Notes under the pieces: generated by a model | What the model was told of the DNA's origin: nothing | Databases searched by the model: none | The model's input: the letters and a program-made list of their open reading frames with translations, nothing else | Made by a program: the position numbers and the translations under genes | Assembly: GCA_015485235.1 (NCBI GenBank) | Contig: WFTX01000211.1 | Span: 1 to 7,451 of the forward strand | Direction: 5' to 3' | From: Nitrospirota bacterium | GTDB lineage: Bacteria > Nitrospirota > Thermodesulfovibrionia > Thermodesulfovibrionales > JdFR-85 | Length of the DNA stretch: 7,451 nucleotides | Shown here: positions 1 to 5,818 of the stretch, in pieces | Position numbering within the stretch: the stretch's first letter is position 1 | How the letters are laid out: each line of letters opens with the position of its first letter

Positions 1-1
1 A

Positions 2-226
2 GGCCTGATCAGTGGTATAAAGGATGTTTTGAGTAGAGATGTCCGTTCGGTCTCTGCCGGGCCGACACAGGGAAGCGCTTACATGAACCACCAGGTATTG
101 ATAATGAAAAATTCAGAGCACACCCCCGGATACAAGACATGGAAAGAAACCTCCGTGAGTGCATTTAGTCGTATCGACCACCCTCTGCCTCTGGGAACAA
201 TTCAGACAACTGGAAGGGTTATCTGA
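2..226 (+). CDS. Possible 3' end of a gene entering from the left edge (unrecognised)
   Basis: This frame is open from the second base of the window to a TGA at 224-226, about 74 codons, so it could be the tail of a gene that starts outside. The first internal ATG (29) has no convincing ribosome binding site, so a start inside the window is unlikely. The translation shows no motif I recognise and no clear secondary-structure pattern, and it may simply be non-coding leader. A 5-bp hairpin, GAGAG/CTCTC with a TCTG loop, lies right after the stop at 225-238 but has no T-run, so it is not a good terminator. Confidence 0.2.
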   Translation, partial: GLISGIKDVLSRDVRSVSAGPTQGSAYMNHQVLIMKNSEHTPGYKTWKETSVSAFSRIDHPLPLGTIQTTGRVI

Positions 227-253
227 GAGTCTGCTCTCCGGAGCTGAAAGAGA

Positions 254-1204
254 ATGAGAAGATACAACTCCTTTGGACCCTACCTGAAGGCGCTTTACGG
301 TGAGCGCGTTTACAAGGTGAATGTGGATGCCGGATTCACCTGCCCCAACCGGGACGGGACGGTCGGATACGGTGGCTGCATATACTGTAATAATGACAGC
401 TTCCGCCCCTCCTCATGCCGCTCTGTAACCCCCATTGAAGAACAGATATCAAGGGGAATCACCTATCTACGCAAGAGATACCGGGCCGAGAAATTCATCG
501 TCTATTTCCAGCCCTACACCAATACCTATGCTCCCCTGGAAAAACTCGAAACCCTTTACAGGACAGCCCTTGAAGAGCCTTCCGTCGTGGGGCTGGCCAT
601 AGGGACAAGACCTGATTGTGTGGATAAGGAGAAGATCAGGCTCCTTGAGGACCTCGCAAGGGACTACTTTATCCTCGTGGAATACGGCCTCCAGTCCATA
701 TACGACAGAACCCTTGAGTTCATAAACCGGGGACACAACTATCGCCGGTTTCTGGATGCCCTGGATATGACTGCCGGCAGGGGGATCAGGACGGGCGCAC
801 ATATCATTGTCGGATTTCCCACAGAGACCAGAGAGGAGATGCTCGGGATGGCGGATGTCATATCCGGACTTCCCATTGAGTTCCTCAAGATACACCAGCT
901 CCAGATAATCAGGAACACCATACTCGCAGGTATTTACAAAAAGGAGTCCTTTCCTGTCTTTGAATACGATGAATACATACAGTTCGTGATCGACTTTCTT
1001 GAAAAGCTCCGGCCCTCCATCGTAATTCAGAGGCTCTTTGCCACGGCCCCTGATGATATCCTGATCGCTCCGAGGTGGAATGTGAGCAGACATGCAATAA
1101 CCAGGGATATAGAGAATAAGATGGAGGAGCGGGATACGTGGCAGGGGAAAAAGTATGAAACAGCCGGAACGGAACTACTCACCCAAGCCTGCAGATCAAA
1201 GTAA
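254..1204 (+). CDS. Radical SAM protein, TIGR01212/YhcC-like family
   Basis: A 316-residue cytoplasmic radical SAM enzyme close to the usual length of the TIGR01212/YhcC family. The family's atypical cluster motif is seen as C30-x11-C42-x2-C45 within FTCPNRDGT..GGCIYC; these cysteines would hold the 4Fe-4S cluster that cleaves S-adenosylmethionine. Other family-like blocks are YFQPYTNTY near residues 84-92, GTRPDC at 117-122, EYGLQS at 143-148 and HIIVGFP at 183-189, in the order expected for a radical SAM TIM-barrel. The physiological substrate of this family is, as far as I know, not established. The start fits the family because only about 27 residues precede the first cysteine; the ribosome binding site is purine-rich but weak (GAAAGAG just before ATG). 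The 3' end overlaps the convergent gene at 1196-1411 by 9 bp. Confidence 0.93.
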   Translation: MRRYNSFGPYLKALYGERVYKVNVDAGFTCPNRDGTVGYGGCIYCNNDSFRPSSCRSVTPIEEQISRGITYLRKRYRAEKFIVYFQPYTNTYAPLEKLETLYRTALEEPSVVGLAIGTRPDCVDKEKIRLLEDLARDYFILVEYGLQSIYDRTLEFINRGHNYRRFLDALDMTAGRGIRTGAHIIVGFPTETREEMLGMADVISGLPIEFLKIHQLQIIRNTILAGIYKKESFPVFEYDEYIQFVIDFLEKLRPSIVIQRLFATAPDDILIAPRWNVSRHAITRDIENKMEERDTWQGKKYETAGTELLTQACRSK

Positions 1205-1411
1205 CCTGAGCCCCGCATAATAGCAGCAGCACTCATTATCCAGGTCATTTATGAACGAGCGCTCCTCACCATCCTCAAAAAGGACCCTGACCATGCAGAA
1301 CCCGCCGGCCAAGTGTGAGTGCCTCTCTTCAACGACAACACCCACCCCCCACATGTCGTAGTGGAGATGGGTCACCCGGTCACCAACCCTAAGATAGAGC
1401 CTCGGTCTCAT
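1196..1411 (-). CDS. Small DUF3553-like protein with a Cys-Cys-Cys motif
   Basis: A 71-residue protein predicted to be cytoplasmic. Residues 8-50 read like a small beta-barrel: VGDRVTH at 9-15, WGVGVV at 21-26 and VRVLFEDGEERSF at 42-54. This resembles the DUF3553 pattern (GDRV..., WGxGxV, then a V.F.dG strand), a fold often compared with CarD/Tudor-like binding modules. The tail carries NECCCYY near residues 59-65, three adjacent cysteines that suggest metal binding or redox chemistry, but no function can be assigned. The ATG at 1411 follows GGAGGGG (1424-1430) at a rather long 12-nt spacing, and a TATAAT lies between them (1418-1423), so a near-leaderless transcript is also possible. Its 3' end overlaps the convergent radical SAM gene by 9 bp. 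The conserved-looking pattern and compact frame make it likely real. Confidence 0.72.
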   Translation of the reverse strand: MRPRLYLRVGDRVTHLHYDMWGVGVVVEERHSHLAGGFCMVRVLFEDGEERSFINDLDNECCCYYAGLRLL

Positions 1412-1591
1412 ATGTATATTATACCCCTCCGGAGTTGGTTTGCTCTCCTGATTTTTATCTTAATTGCTAAACGAATGTGAAAACAACATAACAAAACCTG
1501 TCAATCCTTTTGCAGGAATGCAACGGGTTCCTGTCTGAATCTCACGGAATATCAACAAGTTCATGGTGGCATGGTTCATGCTTATTTTAGT

Positions 1592-1596
1592 AGGAG
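1592..1596 (+). promoter_or_regulatory. Ribosome binding site of the nucleotidyltransferase gene
   Basis: AGGAG followed by AGG sits 9 nt before the ATG at 1606 and fixes that start. The 194-bp gap to its left (1412-1605) shows no gene. It holds a small inverted repeat TTGCA-GGAA-TGCAA (1510-1523) and a GTTCATG repeat 15 bp apart (1559 and 1574), but no clear -35/-10 pair. Confidence 0.6.
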
Positions 1597-1605
1597 AGGT
1601 GTAGC

Positions 1606-2835
1606 ATGACCAAAAGGGAGATCCTTAGAAGAGGGAAAAATACGGGTGCATTAATCGGTGGATTAATATACCTCATATTTGCCTTCCTGCCCTCACTCCA
1701 AATCAGCAGTTACATGGTCCTTATACTCCTCTCCAGACTGTCTGTAAATGGAACTTCATCAGAACTTCTGCCACGGGTGCTGATAATAGCTGGCGATCTG
1801 TTTGGGGTGCTGCTCTCATTTTCTCTCTTTGCTGTACTGGGGGCGGTTTCTGGAATACTCATAGCCCATGGGCTTTATTCTGTGTCGGAGCTTTTCAGAT
1901 CCCTCAAGGGAGAGGTCCCTGAAGAAAGACCGGCACTTATAATCAAAAAAAGGGAAGCCCTCCTTCCTGAAGAAATCAGAAAAGAGGTTGAGCGTGAAAT
2001 GACTTTTTTAAGCCCTTATCTCAATGATATCCATAGCATTGTTCTCATAGGAAGCAGCGCCTATGGTCTGAATGCAGAGGATTCGGATATTGACATAGCT
2101 ATAATCAGCAGGAAGCGTGGCTTTGAGAGGGTAAGGGATGCAGTCTTTGAACATGAAATAAACCTATCTTTAAGAAAAGAAACTATCAGGAGGGAGTTTA
2201 TTGTGCTTGGACCGGACTATAGCAGGGAGCTGTTCCGGATCTCTTCGCCCTTCTCATTTTCCATCCGTTATGGCAGTCTCCTGTGGGATGACGGCTATCT
2301 TAAGGGTATTCTGAAAAAGTATAAGGCCTCCCTTCCTTCATCCGAGTATTATCTTAAGGCCTTTCATGAGCATGTAGCCACACAATATTATGGAGCATTG
2401 ACAGCAATAGAGCAGGATATCAAGGGAATGAACTGCTCGACGGATTGCTGCAGGGATAAAAAGAATTGTAAAGGGCATACTCCAGGGGATATGTTTTTCA
2501 AGGTAATCCTGCGGATGCTTTACATAACACTGCCGGCAAGGGGTTATATCCCCCTGACCAAAAGGGATATTGTAGAGTATGTGAAGAGGATTTATGGCCG
2601 AAACCGGGCTGAGATAGTGGAGGAGATTATAACCCTCTCACGCAAGTCCACCAAGACGCTCTATTATGACCAGTATTTAAGGCTCAAACCGGTTGCGACA
2701 TCTCTTTTCAGGGAAACCCTGGAAATACTGGGCAGAAGCGCCGAGGTAACAAGGGTGCTCAGGGATGCAGCAAACATGGTCCGTGGCAACTATCAAAAGA
2801 TACAGGACAGGGCGTTCAGGAAATGTGTAATATAA
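1606..2835 (+). CDS. Membrane-anchored nucleotidyltransferase-domain protein
   Basis: A 409-residue protein with three parts. Residues about 13-45 and 57-92 are strongly hydrophobic and predict two or more membrane helices, followed by a charged linker (97-130). Residues about 133-230 form a Pol-beta-type nucleotidyltransferase core: a hydrophobic strand SIVLIGSSAYG (144-154) gives the GS signature, and SDIDIAII (160-167) supplies the metal-binding Asp161 and Asp163. The C-terminal part (about 245-400) is mostly helical and carries C277-x3-C281-C282-x5-C288-x2-H291, a possible metal site. The core resembles the MNT/NTP_transf_2 group, but I see no adjacent HEPN gene, and the R-x4-6-H motif of HEPN RNases is not present in the C-terminal domain, so a toxin-antitoxin role is unsupported. 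Substrate is unknown. The gene stands alone and converges on the fetB-like gene downstream. Confidence 0.85.
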   Translation: MTKREILRRGKNTGALIGGLIYLIFAFLPSLQISSYMVLILLSRLSVNGTSSELLPRVLIIAGDLFGVLLSFSLFAVLGAVSGILIAHGLYSVSELFRSLKGEVPEERPALIIKKREALLPEEIRKEVEREMTFLSPYLNDIHSIVLIGSSAYGLNAEDSDIDIAIISRKRGFERVRDAVFEHEINLSLRKETIRREFIVLGPDYSRELFRISSPFSFSIRYGSLLWDDGYLKGILKKYKASLPSSEYYLKAFHEHVATQYYGALTAIEQDIKGMNCSTDCCRDKKNCKGHTPGDMFFKVILRMLYITLPARGYIPLTKRDIVEYVKRIYGRNRAEIVEEIITLSRKSTKTLYYDQYLRLKPVATSLFRETLEILGRSAEVTRVLRDAANMVRGNYQKIQDRAFRKCVI

Positions 2836-2884
2836 CAGAATAAAACGAGTTCGTCAGGTCCCGTTTCTTTGCAGCCTCCCCGCC

Positions 2885-2915
2885 TGAAATTTACACTTCG
2901 GAAGTGGAAATTTCA
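2885..2915. terminator. 31-nt palindrome between convergent genes, likely bidirectional terminator
   Basis: The arms TGAAATTT and AAATTTCA (8 bp) enclose CACTTC and GAAGTG (6 bp) around a single central base, with only one A/G mismatch between the two blocks. In RNA it would fold on either strand into a long hairpin with a three-base loop (CGG or CCG). It sits in the 87-bp gap between the nucleotidyltransferase stop (2835) and the fetB-like stop (2923), the expected place for a shared terminator. Neither strand has a long T-run after the stem, so intrinsic termination is likely but not certain; a repeat-family palindrome is the alternative. Confidence 0.55.
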
Positions 2916-2922
2916 TGACGTT

Positions 2923-3669
2923 CTATGCATACCTGCTCCTGCTGACTGCCGGGAGTATCCGTTTCATCGTAATCAGGACCGTAAAATAACCGGTGAAGAG
3001 TGCGACTGCCACAAGCATGTACATGATTGCAATCTGATAGGAGACTGCCTTGAGGGGTGCTACTCCTGCTATGAGCATTCCTGTGGTAATCCCGGGGATG
3101 TGTATGATCCCGACGGTCTGAAGGCTGTTTAGTATGGGAATGAAGGCTGCCTTTAGAGCCTCCCTGGCCGGAGGCTGAAGGGCTGCCTTGAGTGTGGCAC
3201 CCAGGGCGATGCGGCTCTCTATGAGATCAATGGTGTTCCTTACCTCTGATTTTATTCTGTCCACAACAAGCGTGTAGACATTAAGGGAATTCCCGATAAT
3301 CATCCCCCCAAGGGGAATCAATTCATTGGCTGAGAGGGAGACCACCCTTACGAGCACCATTGAGGCAAGAACGATTGAAGATGAGAGAAATACTGAAAAG
3401 AAGGCAATCAGGTAGCCCCTCCGGCCGAGAAGGACTCTCCTCTCCGCAGTCCAGGCGGCAAAGAGACACATGAAACAGAGTATCAACAGGAGCCCCAGGG
3501 GGTTTTCTATCTTGAAGACGTAAAGAAGGATGTAACCCAGCAGAAGCAACTGGAGGAATGCCCTCACCGTGTTTAGGAGTATTCTCCTCGTAAGGCCGAG
3601 ATTCTCTTTATAGGTGTAAACTATGGCCAGAAGGACAAGGATATAAGAGAAAAGAAATCTGTATTCCAT
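2923..3669 (-). CDS. fetB: FetB-like (UPF0014) ABC transporter permease, no ATPase nearby
   Basis: A 248-residue inner-membrane protein rich in hydrophobic helices, close to the usual 250-260 residues of the UPF0014/FetB family. Family-typical blocks are LIPLGGMIIGNSLN (117-130), IESRIALGAT (150-159, likely the coupling region facing the ATPase) and GITTGMLIAGVAPLKAVSYQI (193-213). In E. coli FetB pairs with the ATPase FetA and is linked to iron export and resistance to peroxide stress; that role here is by homology. The start at 3669 (MEYRFLF) matches the family; the open frame continues 31 codons further upstream to 3762, but that extension is polar and unlike the family. No good ribosome binding site precedes 3669. 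No FetA-type ATPase is encoded on either side within the window: the left neighbour is convergent and the right neighbours are on the other strand. Confidence 0.88.
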   Translation of the reverse strand: MEYRFLFSYILVLLAIVYTYKENLGLTRRILLNTVRAFLQLLLLGYILLYVFKIENPLGLLLILCFMCLFAAWTAERRVLLGRRGYLIAFFSVFLSSSIVLASMVLVRVVSLSANELIPLGGMIIGNSLNVYTLVVDRIKSEVRNTIDLIESRIALGATLKAALQPPAREALKAAFIPILNSLQTVGIIHIPGITTGMLIAGVAPLKAVSYQIAIMYMLVAVALFTGYFTVLITMKRILPAVSRSRYA

Positions 3670-3732
3670 GCTTAAATTATGACATATTTCTCTCCCCTGC
3701 TGACCCCGAGCCCAATGGTTGCCCTTATGAGC

Positions 3733-3759
3733 TTGAACAATATTTTGTTGGTTTATAAT
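3733..3759 (+). promoter_or_regulatory. Candidate sigma-70 promoter
   Basis: TTGAAC at 3733-3738 and a perfect TATAAT at 3754-3759 are separated by 15 bp, slightly short of the usual 16-18. It would fire rightward into 3766 and beyond. A TATAAA on the opposite strand (3752-3757) overlaps the -10 box and might serve the fetB-like gene, though no matching -35 is seen. Confidence 0.35.
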
Positions 3760-3921
3760 CAAAAGGCAACAGGGTGATGAAAAAGACCGATATTATCCCC
3801 CTGGACTTGTCGAAGAAAAAGCAAAAAGGGTCTGCCCTTGAGCTGTGACTTTTTGATGTAGGGCTGTCAATAAAGAATGGCTTTTGATGTTCCTTTTATT
3901 AGAGAAAAAAACATCTCCGGC

Positions 3922-3950
3922 TTCTTAGGCTTGCCGCATTGCGGTATAAT
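3922..3950 (+). promoter_or_regulatory. Candidate promoter with palindromic operator next to the -10
   Basis: A perfect TATAAT lies at 3945-3950. Immediately upstream is an 11-bp perfect palindrome CCGCA-T-TGCGG (3934-3944), a plausible repressor site in the spacer. The -35 candidate TTCTTA (3922-3927, 17-bp spacer) is weak. A strong AAGGAGGG follows at 3953-3960 but stop codons block any gene there, so this may be the surviving control region of a lost gene, or a distal promoter for hicBA. Confidence 0.35.
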
Positions 3951-4040
3951 CTAAGGAGGGCTTAGTTAGTAACAGGTTGCTCCATAGCTGTAGGTGAGCG
4001 TTTTGTCAGTCGCATACAGCAAAATAGAGTACCCTGCTCA

Positions 4041-4053
4041 TGGTATAATTATA
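4041..4053 (+). promoter_or_regulatory. hicBA promoter with extended -10 and palindrome
   Basis: TGG-TATAAT (4041-4049) is an extended -10 box, which would explain the lack of a good -35. The -10 is part of a perfect 10-bp palindrome TATAATTATA (4044-4053), a plausible site for autorepression by the antitoxin complex, as is usual for toxin-antitoxin operons. A strong GGAGG at 4074-4078 stands 6 nt before the hicB ATG. Confidence 0.5.
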
Positions 4054-4084
4054 TAAGGGAAATAAATGGAAGTGGAGGAATACC

Positions 4085-4300
4085 ATGCGCAATGAATTTA
4101 CTGCAATAATCGAGAGAGATGGAGACTGGTACATTGCATACTGCCCTGAAATACCAGGCGCCAATGGCCAGGGGAAGACAAAAGAAGAATGTCTTAAAAG
4201 CCTCTCAGAAGCCATTAAATTGATTTTGGATGACAGAAGGCAGGATGCGATGAGAGGAGTTCCCCAAGATGTGCTCACAGAGGTTGTAGCCGTTGAATGA
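4085..4300 (+). CDS. hicB: HicB-family antitoxin
   Basis: A 71-residue protein of the HicB/UPF0150 type. The core DGDWYIAYCPEIPGANGQG (12-30) followed by a helix TKEECLKSLSEAIKLIL (32-48) is the typical partial RNase-H-like HicB fold that binds and blocks HicA. This is the short form: no helix-turn-helix or ribbon-helix-helix DNA-binding extension is visible after residue 50. Its start is fixed by GGAGG 6 nt upstream. The stop codon overlaps the hicA start as ATGA, so the two are translationally coupled, with the antitoxin first, the reverse of the E. coli order but common elsewhere. Confidence 0.9.
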   Translation: MRNEFTAIIERDGDWYIAYCPEIPGANGQGKTKEECLKSLSEAIKLILDDRRQDAMRGVPQDVLTEVVAVE

Positions 4301-4485
4301 AGAGAAGCACTTTATTGAAGCATCTGAGGAAACATGGCTGTTATCTTAAAAGAGAAGGGGCATCGCATTCCCTTTGGTGTAATCCTCTTACTGGCCACAC
4401 TGAAGCCATCCCACGACATAATGAAATCCCTAACAAATTAGCCAAGAAAATCTGCAAGGCATTATCAATTAAAGAAATTGGCTGA
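4297..4485 (+). CDS. hicA: HicA-family mRNA interferase toxin
   Basis: A 62-residue protein of full HicA length with a dsRBD-like fold. The family signature is present: a first helix LLKHLRKHG (6-14), then GASHSLW (21-27) carrying the catalytic-type His24, then IPRHNEI (38-44) and a closing helix LAKKICKALSI (48-58). HicA toxins cleave mRNA and arrest translation until neutralised by HicB. No truncation or loss of the key histidine is seen, so the toxin appears intact. It starts at the ATG that overlaps the hicB stop and has no independent strong ribosome binding site, fitting coupled expression. Confidence 0.9.
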   Translation: MKRSTLLKHLRKHGCYLKREGASHSLWCNPLTGHTEAIPRHNEIPNKLAKKICKALSIKEIG

Positions 4486-4519
4486 TTAAAGAGAGCCTCA
4501 CCCAATAAGAACAGCAATC

Positions 4520-4708
4520 ATGAAACATCCCCTGATAATAATCCTGATCCTCTGCCTGCAGTATTCTGCAAACGTCTTGGCATCAGAGAAAGACTACACA
4601 TTGGAGGAGGTCGTCTATTCGCAAAAACATGGTCTGAAGGGATACCTGGCCCGGCCAGAAGGGAAAGGACCTTTTCCAGTAGCTGTTTATCATCATGGTG
4701 GATTGTGA
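4520..4708 (+). pseudogene. Truncated exported alpha/beta hydrolase (dienelactone hydrolase-like)
   Basis: The 62 codons encode a signal peptide (Lys2-His3, a hydrophobic run at about 4-16 and an ALA-like cleavage site near VLAS, 19-22), then LKGYLARPEGKGPFPVAVYHHGG (39-61). The pattern GYL.RP.GKGPFP followed by HGG is the usual N-terminal block of dienelactone-hydrolase-type enzymes, with HGG being the oxyanion region. The frame then stops at TGA (4706-4708), so the nucleophile, acid and histidine of the catalytic triad are all missing; intact relatives are several times longer. No continuation is evident in the other frames of the 124 bp before rluD, so this is a deletion remnant rather than a single frameshift. 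No good ribosome binding site precedes the ATG. Confidence 0.65.
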
Positions 4709-4832
4709 CGGCTGACAGCAACCATGAATACCCTCCCTCCACAGAACCATCTTTCTCCCCAGGATAGACAACCCTTGCCTCTGAGGTTGAAGTTAGTGCC
4801 TCTTCGGGGGTTTATGGTATCGTAAATAAGTC

Positions 4833-5795
4833 GTGAGGGAAACAAGAAAATTCATTGTAAATGATGAAAAGGGCGGGACCCGTCTTGATGTCTTCCTGTC
4901 CGGCGAGACGGGCAGGACCCGCTCCAGTCTGGGGCAGTTGATCGCCTCGGGGCATGTCACGGTAAACGGGACTCAGCGCAAGGCAGGCTATAAACTCAAG
5001 CCCGGGGAGATTGTAACGCTCGACTTCCCGGAAGAGCCTCGCGAAGATATCCTCACTCCTGAACCCATCCCCCTCGATATCCTCTACCGGGATGACGAGA
5101 TAGTGATTATCAACAAACCTGCTGCTCTGGTGATGTATCCGGCGGCAGGCCATCCCGGAGGCACCCTCATGAACGCCCTCGCCCACCTGGTTGGCAAATT
5201 AGCCACCGTGGGAGGCCCTCTCAGGCCGGGCGTGGTTCACAGGCTCGACAGAGACACCTCGGGCCTCGTAGTTGTGGCCCTGAGTGACCCTGCCTATCAC
5301 CATCTTGTCAGACAGTTCAGGGAAAGGACGATCGAACGGGAGTATATAACCCTTGTAAGTGGAGATATCAGGGATGACGAGGGCATCATAGACCTTCCCA
5401 TCGGGAGGTCCCGATACGACAGGAAGAGGATGTCCACCCGGAGCCGTCGTGGCAAGGAGGCAAGGACCTTCTGGAAGGTTACGGAACGGTTCGGCCCTGC
5501 AACCCTGCTCCGGGTAAGGCTGGCCACCGGAAGGACCCACCAGATAAGGGTCCACCTTGCTGCAATGGGCCATCCCGTCCTGGGCGACAGGACCTATGGG
5601 AGGAAGACAAGGATCGAACTCAACAGGAGAAGACTCCCAATCCCCAGGCAGATGCTCCATGCCGGAACGCTCGGGATAACCCATCCCTCCACCGGGAAAA
5701 GGCTCCTCTTCCGGTCTCCCCTGCCCGATGACATGGAAGAGATACTCACACTTCTGAGACGCTATTGTCCAGAATCAGGAAGAGCCCTGAGGTAA
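4833..5795 (+). CDS. rluD: RluD-type 23S rRNA pseudouridine synthase (RluA family)
   Basis: A 320-residue cytoplasmic enzyme with the full RluD-like architecture. An S4 RNA-binding domain occupies about 17-64 (TRLDVFLS, then VTVNGTQRKAGYKLKPGE). The catalytic domain follows with INKPAALVMYP (93-103), the signature HRLDRDTSGL (136-145) with catalytic-type Asp139, and ATGRTHQIRVHL near the C-terminal third. RluD isomerises uridines in helix 69 of 23S rRNA; the closely similar RluA/RluC specificities cannot be fully excluded by reading. The GTG start is the first possible one, because an in-frame TAA lies at 4827-4829; no good Shine-Dalgarno precedes it. The GTG overlaps a TGA (4834-4836) of another frame open from 4768, so start-stop coupling to a now decayed upstream gene may once have driven it. 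Confidence 0.93.
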   Translation: MRETRKFIVNDEKGGTRLDVFLSGETGRTRSSLGQLIASGHVTVNGTQRKAGYKLKPGEIVTLDFPEEPREDILTPEPIPLDILYRDDEIVIINKPAALVMYPAAGHPGGTLMNALAHLVGKLATVGGPLRPGVVHRLDRDTSGLVVVALSDPAYHHLVRQFRERTIEREYITLVSGDIRDDEGIIDLPIGRSRYDRKRMSTRSRRGKEARTFWKVTERFGPATLLRVRLATGRTHQIRVHLAAMGHPVLGDRTYGRKTRIELNRRRLPIPRQMLHAGTLGITHPSTGKRLLFRSPLPDDMEEILTLLRRYCPESGRALR

Positions 5796-5818
5796 AGTCA
5801 AAGGCTGACTGCCAAAGT

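Larger units (their letters stand above)
3670..4084. other. 415-bp intergenic region with promoters, no convincing gene
   Basis: The stretch between the fetB-like gene and hicB holds several promoter-like elements (listed separately) and no convincing gene. A 23-codon frame at 3777-3848 (MKKTDIIPLD...) follows AGGGTG and the promoter at 3733-3759; it could be a leader peptide or a gene remnant but is too short to call. Within it, AAGGG-TCTG-CCCTT (3826-3839) could form a small hairpin, with CAAAAAG (3822-3828) complementary to CTTTTTG (3849-3855). A strong ribosome-binding-like AAGGAGGG (3953-3960) is not followed by any usable frame, suggesting a lost gene start. GCTGTA/TACAGC (3987-3992 and 4015-4020) forms another inverted repeat. 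Confidence 0.5.

Noticed and set aside
467..1093. 208-codon open frame on the minus strand inside the radical SAM gene
   Set aside because: It is fully antisense to a gene with clear family motifs, and its translation has no recognisable domain or start signal.
2435..2490. HEPN ribonuclease motif in the C-terminal part of the nucleotidyltransferase
   Set aside because: Arg283 and His291 are separated by seven residues, outside the R-x4-6-H spacing, so an MNT-HEPN fusion is not supported.
2869..3132. 87-codon plus-strand frame rich in Cys and His
   Set aside because: It runs antisense to the conserved C-terminal part of the fetB-like gene and through the palindrome; the Cys/His content follows from the complementary hydrophobic codons.
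4006..4278. 90-codon minus-strand frame over hicB and its promoter
   Set aside because: It covers the hicB coding strand and promoter on the other strand and shows no protein-like pattern of its own.
4518..4800. Minus-strand frame antisense to the hydrolase remnant, with a fairly protein-like upstream part
   Set aside because: It mirrors the hydrolase N-terminus, which has a clear signal peptide and family motif on the plus strand; no start signal or family match was seen.
5199..5684. 161-codon minus-strand frame inside rluD
   Set aside because: Antisense to strongly conserved RluD motifs; high GC makes long chance frames likely, and the translation is Pro/Gly-rich and domain-free.
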